Source: Diploptera punctata
Taxonomy: Eukaryota > Arthropoda > Insecta > Blattodea > Blaberidae
NCBI GenBank assembly: GCA_030220185.1
Contig: JASPKZ010001230.1
Coordinates: forward strand, 999,001-1,063,000
Direction: 5' to 3'
DNA length: 64,000 nt
Shown one piece after another: positions 56,291-64,000 of this stretch (positions are counted from its first letter, which is position 1; each line of letters begins with the position of its first letter). The translations under genes were made by a program, and so were the position numbers. The notes below the pieces were generated by a model. The model did not search any database. It was not told the DNA's origin and worked only from the letters and a program-made list of their open reading frames with translations.

Positions 56291-56361
56291 ACCTGGATAG
56301 TGTAAACAGTAGCGCACTGAAGTATCAATTCAGAGGTCCGGGTTCAAGTCTCGGTTCAAGT
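56291..56361 (+). mobile_element. Degenerate tRNA-like element
   Basis: ACCTGGATAGTGTAAACAGT followed by AGAGGTCCGGGTTCAAGTCT; the latter holds a B box. It is related to 5835 and 6972. A second (AT)n run follows at 56385-56407. Confidence 0.45.
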
Positions 56362-56375
56362 GTTTATTTTTTTTT

Positions 56376-56406
<31 letters not shown>

Positions 56407-56407
56407 C

Positions 56408-57447
56408 CAATTTCAAATTAAGAATAATGATTACCCTTATAAAATTTGGTTGAGTACAGTAAGTCTGTAGTCTTGTTTCATAACATAATTTAGACCTTTA
56501 GAAGTCAATGGATATAAGTAGCAAAAGGTCAGTTTTGAGTAAATGGTGTTCAAAGTCGAGATACTCCATATGTGATTGTCACAGCAGTTTTATTTTCAGC
56601 CACTAAATTTCAGCACGAGACAGATTTTTACTTGTACCCATTGGCTATTTAGTTTAGTATCTGCTTTAACTACTAAAATCTATACTTAACTCCAAAATTA
56701 GCAATTTGTCACTGGTATCCCTTGGCTACTAAAGGCCTCAGTTATAAACTTAATACAGATCGAGGAACGTTTGATTACTCTTACACGCATTTGGAAAATC
56801 GTGGATTCACATTCAAGAAAGCGCCAAAATGATTAGTTTTTCCCTCTGGTTTTCCTTAGTTATTAAGGCAATTTCTGTGTTGTTTTATTACTAGTTCTAA
56901 TTTCATTACAATCATTGTTTTACAATACTAGCAAACTATAATAGAAATACCACAATATAAGGTGTGTGTAGACTATATAACCAAGGATTGTAATAATATT
57001 TTAGCCTACCTATGTTAAAACGTCTTTACATAAACAAGTAAATTAATAGCTAGAATAATATTAATAATAATAATCTTTAAAATATTCATGAAGAGTAAGA
57101 AATTTCGTAGAATCTGCCTAATAGATTATAAAATTTGCTCATTATGATCCATAGTGCGTAACTTTCATTTCAGACATAAAATAGATGTTGTAGCGTTTTA
57201 GTTTCGTGTTAACGCGTGGATACATAACTGTACAGTATTTGTTTCCACAATTCAAATATATAAGTTCTTGTTTACTAGTGATGAGTCGTCATGACTGAGA
57301 AATTCCTAATAAAATATGTCATTGGCTATTAGCCTACGTTTCACATTTAAACAAGAAATAGCCTATAAAAAAATCTTACGCCTATGTCATATAAAAAATA
57401 AAAATTACACATTCTAGGAAGTAATAGTAATAGGCCTATATCATTAC
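56408..57447. other. AT-rich, no gene recognised
   Basis: No long frames. Local direct similarity exists between CACTAAATTTCAGCACGAGA and nearby lines, but no repeat family was established. Confidence 0.45.
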
Positions 57448-58724
57448 TAGAGGAAGTTCGGTAATGTGGACCCTTTGGATTGAGTGGACCCTGTTAATAT
57501 CTTCTTTAATTGGTGCTGCACTGGAACAGATAATATTTTAACTTCTTCCCCTCATCAACTTTGACGTGATCAAGACCAGTTTATTTTATTCTTCGTGCGA
57601 GGAAGGGTTTATTTGTGATATTCATGAAAATGGCCAATTTAAAAGTTTTCAAGCTAAGAATTAATTCTCAAGTTCTGCTATTGAATATTATAGGGCCTAA
57701 ATATTGAAAAATATCCTAAATGTATTATATTATGTATATGCTGTTTTAATATATAGACCGGTTTGGTATATTACGTGATATGGCGGCTGTATAAAATAAT
57801 TAAATATAACAAAGGAATTCAGTTAATGTGGACCCTCCATGAGGCGGTTAAACTGGACCTTCGTCCACTTTACACGAAAACGTATATTTTATCAATGTCT
57901 GCAGATGAATGACGCGTGAATATTACCAACAATAATTTTTCAAAACATTAAATAAATATCAACACTTATAATTACGATCAATCATAAATACTTTCAGATT
58001 AATTTGTGCCTTTCTGTATAAATTCTTCTTCTTCTTCCTTCCAAGTATTAGGCCAAGGCCTGTTACGATCCTATAGAAAATTGATCCTTCTGGAAAATTC
58101 TCGTATAAGACTTGAAAGCATAATAATAGTCCCGTCGATTGGTTGCTGGCCAAAGGAAGGCAAGACCAGTGATGGGGCTGCCATCTTATAGCCTCTGGTC
58201 AGGCTTTTCTGGAGAAGAAAAGAAAATAAAGGAAAGAAGAAATACAAGAAAGGAAAGACTCCCTAGCACTCGGATGCCCTAATAGCGTCGGGGTGCGAAA
58301 AAACAAGTGTTAACCGAGAGAGGTTAGATAGTAAAGTTAAAAGAGTGCAAAACACAAGTAAGTGGAAGAAATGTTTTGCTCAGCTTGGGCACCTTGTGGT
58401 CGCCATCCACATATCCCCTAGATGAGGACCCCTGAGGGTTCTGTATAAATTAATAGAGTAAATAATCTTAAAATAGTGTAAAAGCTAGGGTGGACTCTGG
58501 AGTCCACTTTACCCGAATATGGAGGTTAAAGTTGACCTTTCTTGTAATGTAAAAAAGTTTACAAATTATGAGGATGTTTCCATATTTAAATAAAATAACA
58601 ATGCTATTTCATAGTTATAACACAAATTATAATCACTGTAATTAAACAAAATTCAAATTCCTTAATTAAAAGAAGAAAAACAACAAATTCAAAATAGGCG
58701 TCCACATTACCCGAAGTTCCTCTA
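57448..58724. mobile_element. TIR element with TAATGTGGAC ends
   Basis: The left end reads TAGAGGAAGTTCGGTAATGT and the right, reversed, TAGAGGAACTTCGGGTAATG. Further partial copies of the end motif occur inside (CAGTTAATGTGGACCCTCC near 57818; GTCCACTTTACCCGAATATG near 58505). It is 1277 bp with an internal LINE scrap. Superfamily and target duplication are unresolved. A TA-based site is possible. Confidence 0.6.
58022..58195 (-). pseudogene. LINE 3' end scrap
   Basis: The minus strand ends TCGTAACAGGCCTTGGCCTA, then ATACTTGG and a GAAGAAGAAG tail. This is the same terminus as at 17790-17830. Only 3'-terminal sequence is present, with no coding motif. It is nested in the TIR element. Confidence 0.5.
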
Positions 58725-59106
58725 TTATTTATTACCATATGTAAAGTTTTTTCTCCATATAACAGGCCTAAGATTTGATACATTTCTTGTTTAAATGTTA
58801 AATGTACATTAATTCTAATAACTAATAACATTTTATGTGATATTTTCCAGCCATAATATCATCACTAGTAAACAAGGACTTACAATGTGCGTCATACGCT
58901 GAATATCATTAATTCATTTTTTTTACGAATGAAAGATGTATGGTTGCGTTGTATGTCTCTTATGTTATTGAATTATTAGGAAATTGCTTTTTACACCCCG
59001 TAATGTTAAATACGCACTTGTTGCAAAATGGATTGATGCAATAACCTGGAATATTATTTAATTATAAAACAAAATTAATTTGATCATACATTTTACATAT
59101 AATTAT

Positions 59107-59430
59107 GGATGATTAATTCATCATCCGGTATCATGGCAGCTGCCACTGTCTTCCGGAAACCAAACGCCATTCCTCTCTGTCCATCCATTGATCTCCCTCC
59201 AATCCTCTGATATTCATAGCCGCTTGTACCCCTTCTATCCAAGTTTTCTTCGGTCTTCCTCTCTTCCTCTTTTTTTTTTATTCGGGATCCATTCCATAAC
59301 AATTTTAGGCAATCTTTGCTCTCGCATTCTTTTGATATGGCCATACCACTGTAATCTTTTGTTTTCTATAATGTCTTATGATGTCCGGCTCCTCTTGTAC
59401 ACCCATAATTTCCTTCATTTCTTTATTTCG
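59107..59430 (-). pseudogene. LINE C-terminal remnant
   Basis: The minus strand reads HIKRMREQRLPKIVMEWIPN then, after a frameshift in an A-run, GRPKKTWIEGVQAAMNIRGL and WMDREEWRLVSGRQWQLP. This corresponds to the 'GHxKRMxExRLPKxVxEW...KRGRPxxTWxxGVxxAMxxR...DRxxWRL' C-terminus of an insect LINE. It is 5' truncated. Confidence 0.65.
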
Positions 59431-59464
59431 TATTTTATCCAATTATGAAATTGATTTACCTTGT

Positions 59465-59745
59465 AGATTCTGATGGAGTAGTGATTACCATGTTTGCCTA
59501 TGATTTCAAAGTTTGCGGGTTCAAATCAGGCCAAAGTTGATGGATTTTTAAAAACGGGGGGGAACAAATTTACGTAAATCTTCGAAAAGGAAGTCAAGTA
59601 AAGCCTCGGGTTCTTTGTAGATTTACGCACATAAAAGCACCTCAAATCTGAAATAAAATACCTCTGAGCAAAATTTGTTGGCTCCTTCACGTTCGGATTT
59701 GAATTTCAATGAATTATTAAAGAGCGTCGTTAAATAAAATACTTA
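59465..59745 (+). mobile_element. SINE (family C), most complete copy
   Basis: Head with GATGGAGTAGTGATTACCAT and GCGGGTTCAAATCAGGCC (B box), then AGTAAAGCCTCGGGTTC, CACCTCAAATCTGAAAT, TACCTCTGAGCAAAATTT and the end CGTCGTTAAATAAAAT. It allows the split copy at 38880-39180 to be aligned. Confidence 0.65.
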
Positions 59746-60374
59746 CTAGCTTAATACACCGTAATTACAATTCTGTAAAAGTAGTTAATTACGTTACACA
59801 TTTGTGAATTATCTTTACTTTACTAGTATTTGCAGTTTGTGTTTGCTGATATAAACAAATATTTTGCCAGCTAAGTTTGTGTGAAAAACAACAGTATTTT
59901 TTAATAAACACATTAGTCGTTTAAAGATAAGTGCATTTCAAAATATTATGTCGCCTAATGACTGTCTCAAAATTCAAATTTTCAAAAAACTTTGTTTTGA
60001 ACGGATTAGGATTAACCGTGATAACATTAATACACAATTTTGCTGACTCGTTAGGAAAAGGCATGTGGAATTAATTGGTAAATATTCGTAGAAATTAGAT
60101 TAACGATTAATTGGTTTAAGAGTAAAGCTTCGTAAGAGAAATTAAAAATATATAGTCACCGAACGGGTAAACCTAAATTTATTAAGCCACATTATGACTT
60201 AATATTGTTTGCAAGTTAAAAGTAGACACAATTGAGAACTTAGTCTAACACACACGTAGCACACACGTTTACAAATTTTAATATAAACGATGTAAAAATT
60301 TCCAATCCTCAAAATACTACAAAAATCCATTGGATTTAAAATAAAAATCAATAAGGTGTTGGAAAAACTGTCCA

Positions 60375-60720
60375 TCGCTGTGGTCTCGAGGTAGCGTGCT
60401 GCCTTGTCGCGCAGCGGGCCCGGGTTCGTTCCCCGGTCGGGACAGTTTCCTGGGTGATGTTTTTATCGGGGTTTTTCCTCACCTTTAAGACAAATGTCAG
60501 GAAACTCTAAGGCCCTAACGGTCCCCGAACATCATCTCGCCATCGCAATCATCATCATTCATATTGATCTTAGATTAAGCTTAAGATTAATGACTCTCCT
60601 GGCGCATCGCTATCATCACCCATCATATCATCGGGGCAACATAACCCCGCCTTCCAGGCGCCCCAACCTCAAGTGGGTTACAATTACGCCAATGCCAGGA
60701 GAGAACACCAGAAATGTCCA
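60375..60720 (+). mobile_element. SINE, head 1 with tail A
   Basis: The head has TCGAGGTAGCGTGCTGCCTT and B box GGGTTCGTTCCCCGG, then GTTTCCTGGGTGATG, AATCATCATCATTC and tail A (CAAGTGGGTTACAATTACGC, then GGAGAGAACACCAGAAATGT). It is the least decayed copy of this SINE here. Confidence 0.8.
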
Positions 60721-60769
60721 AAAGGATAAACTTGGGGCATTAAAATATATATTTATATATCTTCTTGTA

Positions 60770-60955
60770 TCTTGTAAGCCCATGTTTCCCGTAACAGAGA
60801 TTTAGGCGCTCTTCCCCCAAAGGGAAGAATTTGAACCACACTAATTTAGTTACATTTGTTTTCGTATAGATGTTATTGAGTGGTCCATGGTCAGCGTTCC
60901 GCCTCATTCTGACACCTAGGAAACCAAGGTAGTACTAGGACGGGAAAATTCGGTA
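60770..60955 (+). mobile_element. Repeat E copy 2
   Basis: Collinear with 43345-43540: TGTAAGCCCATGTTTCCC, GGGAAGAATTTGAACCAC, GTCAGCGTTCCGCCTCATTC, ACTAGGACGGGAAAATTC. Confidence 0.65.
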
Positions 60956-61029
60956 AATTTTGCTTAGAGGCCTTTTCATTCAGGCTTAAGGATATTTTAC
61001 AAGCCTGAAAATCTTCAGACTCGGGACCC

Positions 61030-61165
61030 ACGGCTTGAAGTCCCTCCGGAGGACTTGCTCCTTGGATGTTTCCATCCTAAAAAAATCCGTCGATCCCGGC
61101 CGGATTTGAACCCGCGACCCTTGGGACCAGAGGGAAGGAGCATACCACTAGTCCACCGCGGCCGA
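61030..61165 (-). mobile_element. tRNA-derived SINE
   Basis: The minus strand has a tRNA-like head, CGCGGTGGACTAGTGGTATG then CGCGGGTTCAAATCCGGCCG (B box), followed by GATCGACGGATTTTTTTAGG. An (AT)n run lies at 61167-61192 on the 5' side. Confidence 0.65.
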
Positions 61166-61545
61166 TAAATATATATATATATATATATATATACAAAGTA
61201 AAAACTTGAAATAGACAAAACACGTTAATAGTTTATATATAATCGTAGTCTGAGGAGTTTGTGTTCTACGTTTTGTTTTACACCTTATTGATTTTTATCT
61301 TAAATTAAATGGATTTTTGTAGTATTTTGGAGATTGGACATTTTTACTACTTTGTTTATATTAAAATTTGTGTAAGTGTGTACTATGCGTTATACTAAAT
61401 CTACTTTTAACTGCAAACAATATATAATACGGTAATAAATTTAGGTTTACCCGTTGGGTGTGACTAAATATTTTTAATTTCTCTTAAGCCGCTTTACTCT
61501 TAAAGCAATCGTTAATCTAATTTCTACGAATTATGCTTGGGAAAA

Positions 61546-62716
61546 ATTTCGTTCCTTGTATTTTGTAAAAAATTAAGCACGTATATTTTAGTCTTCAGAA
61601 TTTTAGTAATTTCTTAACAGTCGTTCCTTATTGTCAACACTTAAGTATGCTTAACATAAAAATACATCACTTCAAAATAATTTATTTTGTAAGAGTAGAA
61701 ACGTTTTGGAAAACCCAGTCTTAAACATCAGTGTAATTTTCCCCGTTGAAACTCCTCCATGTTGAGTATTATTAGATTAGAACAACATATTAGCTTGGGT
61801 TATTATTCCCGTAACACAACAATCTTCTTTGCGCGATAGTGCGTTTTGTCGTACTTACAGTATTGGCGACCATTATTGAAAGTTCAACTTCATACATTTC
61901 AGGGTTGCCAAACCTAATAACTATACTGTAATCTAAATAACTATACTGTGATATTACATATTACAAACCACGTGTGGGATGTACGAGTAAAACCACTGCC
62001 CTCTATGTATACTAAGTACAATGTATATACAAAAATATATCCAAAAGGTAGTGTTAATATGGGCTTACATTATACGAAACAAATCACTGCATTTTTAATG
62101 AACTGAACTTTATTTGAAACAATATAAAACAATAAATAAGTACTTTCCGCCATTTTATCACTAATTGGTCTCACGGCCTTATGTAGTTTCAACTAATAAA
62201 CATTGCCCACACTGTTAACGTCAGTCAATTGTTTATAATGAACGCAAATATTTCCAACAAAGATATTTTACTACTATTTATTATTTTGAAAACACCATCG
62301 CGCAAAAAAATAATGTACAACGCACGTTTGTGAAGTGTTTTACAGAATCTCGGTTTCCTCGCTTCTGTAAAAACCACTTTCCAACCTCGCATCGTAATAT
62401 ACTATTGTAGGTTCATTGTATTATAGGACCCATTGTTGTTTGTTATGCGTGATTGGAAATTAACTATTTTCTGTTATGGTGTTGCTGATTTCGACACATC
62501 AAGCATTCACATGCTACTCATCACCATTTTCTGAACTGGGCCCAGGGCCTCAAGGAGTAGCTACAACCCACATTTGGTCCTATTCTTCTCTAAGTTGTAA
62601 CACAGGCTCAGAGTCATGAGGAAGTACACGAATGTGCCTCCCCCCGCTGGATCACCACAACTACATATTTTATACATCTGTGTTTTTTTTTTCATGAATG
62701 AATGTGTCATTTTTCA
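61546..62716. other. No gene recognised
   Basis: Contains a short tandem duplication near 61917-61958 (CTAATAACTATACTGTAAT then CTAAATAACTATACTGTGAT). No long frames or known repeat families. Confidence 0.5.
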
Positions 62717-62879
62717 TATCTTACCTCATAGTTTGTTTTCTTAAACACGGGAACTGCAGTTTTCAGAGGAAACATCCCTCCCATTTTCAACCGACATTAT
62801 GACTTAAAATGGGGGGGGATGTTTCCTCTTGAAAACTGCAGTTCCCGTGTTTAAAAAAACAAACTATGAGGTAAGATAT
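62717..62879. mobile_element. Hairpin (foldback) element, family H copy 2
   Basis: Arms ACACGGGAACTGCAGTTTTC and GAAAACTGCAGTTCCCGTGT pair perfectly. The outer TATCTTACCTCATAGTTTG and its inverse also pair. The loop is about 62790-62803. The right flank has an AACGACTCATTCATTCATGA-like stretch and CTCATAATGTTAATTTCC, as in copy 1. Confidence 0.7.
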
Positions 62880-62944
62880 AATAAACGACTCATTCATTCA
62901 TGAATAAGAACCTCATAATGTTAATTTCCATATTTAACTATGAA

Positions 62945-63210
62945 TAGTTTTATCTATTGAGATGAGGGGAAGGGTGATACGAAATGAATGACTGAATACA
63001 TGAAGATGAAATTACATGCTTTTGCGGAGGGAAGAGAAGTGAAGTGTGTTGATGGGATGAAATTCGGGAAACGGGAAAACCCCGAGCAGAACCCGAAAAT
63101 CCCGGTATGACCCACCACCTATGCCCCTCCGGAACCACCATGATTCGAACCTGGTAGCCCAGTCAGGAAAGACTCGCTCGATATCCTCGTGTCAACTGAG
63201 ATGGACGTAT
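62945..63210 (-). mobile_element. tRNA-related SINE
   Basis: On the minus strand a head with B box-like CCAGGTTCGAATCATGG is followed by GGAGGGGCATAGGTGGTGGG, CATACCGGGATTTTCGGGTT and GTTTTCCCGTTTCCCGAATT. The tail is undefined. No target duplication was found. Confidence 0.5.
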
Positions 63211-64000
63211 CTGTTAATTATACTCAATGGACATCGTGGAGAGAAAAAACCCAGTCTGTATTCATTATTAACATATTGGTGAAAATAGTAAAGTTATTCT
63301 GGATTGAGATTCAATTTTTTTAAAACTATTTTAAAATTGCATTACTGCATGTTTTAGATAAAATATATTTGTTTTATTTTTCTTAGTGATTTTTCTCGTT
63401 CATGTAATCCAAATGCTGTCTACTAGGCCCGGGTAATTAGAGTATTAAAAAATACAGACCGCCTTTTCAAAGCGATAATTAGCAGGAAAAATATAGGAAT
63501 TCTATACTTTTTTTTTTCAAAAAAATCGGTATGGGGCAAGTAGGGTAAAAAATTCATAAATATGCCAAAACTTTTTTTTAGCTGTAAAGAAAAATAAAAA
63601 GATGATATAGCACTCAAAAAGGTGAGAAAAATAGCCCTGAACAGATAAAATCAGTTCGCAACTTTTACCAAAAAAAAAAAAAATAGGAAGTGTGTCATTT
63701 TTTCACCGTTGTATTGCGTACTAGGCTCGTAATCGTTCTAGATATTTTTTTTCAGAGCTTAAATTGTAATCTTTTATGACGCCTATCGACCATGAAAATT
63801 TTGTGCAAAATTTTAAGTTGTATATTTCTCTAAAATGTAAAAAGAGATGTCTCAGTAATATCCATCCATGTGGCCAATAGTAGTCCTAAAGCAAATGTTC
63901 AAAGTGCTTTTCTTCTTGAAGGATTGCTCTACAAGCTTGCACATAATTAAAAGTATGCAAAGAACAATAATTAAACGCTTAAAAATTAGAAAATCGGGCT
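63211..64000. other. No gene recognised
   Basis: AT-rich with homopolymer runs (poly-A near 63669, poly-T near 63508). No supported frames or repeats. Confidence 0.5.

Larger units (their letters stand above)
60080..61545. mobile_element. Large inverted repeat containing SINEs
   Basis: Arms of about 280 bp at 60080-60360 and 61278-61545 are inverted copies: AAATTAGATTAACGATTAAT faces ATCGTTAATCTAATTT, and AACGGGTAAACCTAAATTTA faces TAAATTTAGGTTTACCCGTT. The ~900-bp interior is made of a SINE, repeat E and another SINE. The arms may be ends of a foldback transposon that collected SINEs. No coding was recognised. Confidence 0.7.

Noticed and set aside
58604..58831. 75-codon minus frame across the right end of the TIR element
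   Set aside because: It straddles the element boundary and has no motif or composition supporting a gene.

Overview
The window is AT-rich animal DNA, almost certainly from an insect. A cockroach or termite genome (Blattodea) is my best guess, inferred from the LINE, SINE and 'AGGCCTA' repeat signatures; no tool was run. It looks like non-coding, probably intronic or intergenic sequence, filled with layers of transposon remains. There are no operons and no intact multi-domain genes. Most open reading frames are chance frames or pieces of transposons.

The one convincing host coding segment is a 112-nt exon at 7367-7478 (+). It carries the end of an EF-hand and the 'EWRDYLLY...INYWRHST' signature of SCaMC, the calcium-regulated mitochondrial ATP-Mg/phosphate carrier (SLC25A23/24/25 group). 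No further SCaMC exon was recognised, so the downstream intron may cover much of the window. A promoter-like block with NRF1-type and DRE-type sites lies near 34.4-34.5 kb.

Layout. 0-7 kb: tRNA-like palindromes, hairpins, a pogo-type transposon with broken transposase, a LINE 3' end, and a piggyBac element with TTAA duplications. 7.3-7.5 kb: the SCaMC exon, with a piggyBac fragment ending 42 bp before its splice acceptor. 8-13 kb: a possible solo LTR, an old SINE, a LINE reverse transcriptase remnant, a large foldback, an inverted pair of identical tRNA-like genes, and a LINE copy with a nested tRNA-like insertion. 13.3-19.4 kb: piggyBac remains, a pogo/Tigger element holding a SINE, and a cluster of LINE 3' ends that includes an internally deleted LINE with a 14-bp target-site duplication (TSD). 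20.4-22.3 kb: inverted Penelope-like terminal repeats with hammerhead-like motifs, then a mariner element. 22.3-33 kb: SINEs, LINE ends, an inverted exon-like duplication, another piggyBac-type element, two copies of an unclassified ~0.6-0.75 kb repeat ('R'), and a Tigger transposase remnant. 34.3-44 kb: the promoter-like block, several SINEs, a jockey-like pseudogene, a 105-bp TTA-flanked MITE, a Tigger-type element, a Crypton-like recombinase fragment and a LINE C-terminus. 44.6-56.4 kb: a third R copy, LINE reverse transcriptase remains, an orphan 109-aa frame, a second copy of the Tigger-type element, a hAT element inside a SINE, and another LINE. 57.4-63.2 kb: a 1.28-kb TIR element, a LINE end, a ~1.5-kb inverted repeat containing SINEs, a second copy of the hairpin family and a SINE.

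The strongest themes for follow-up are: (1) tRNA-like sequences embedded in palindromic elements, including three identical 73-nt copies; (2) LINE derivatives that look like defined non-autonomous forms, with fixed 5' starts and a precise internal deletion; (3) inverted, foldback architecture recurring in unrelated sequences, including one exon-like duplication; (4) SINEs that share and swap heads and tails. All functional statements about transposons rest on recognised motifs in broken copies.
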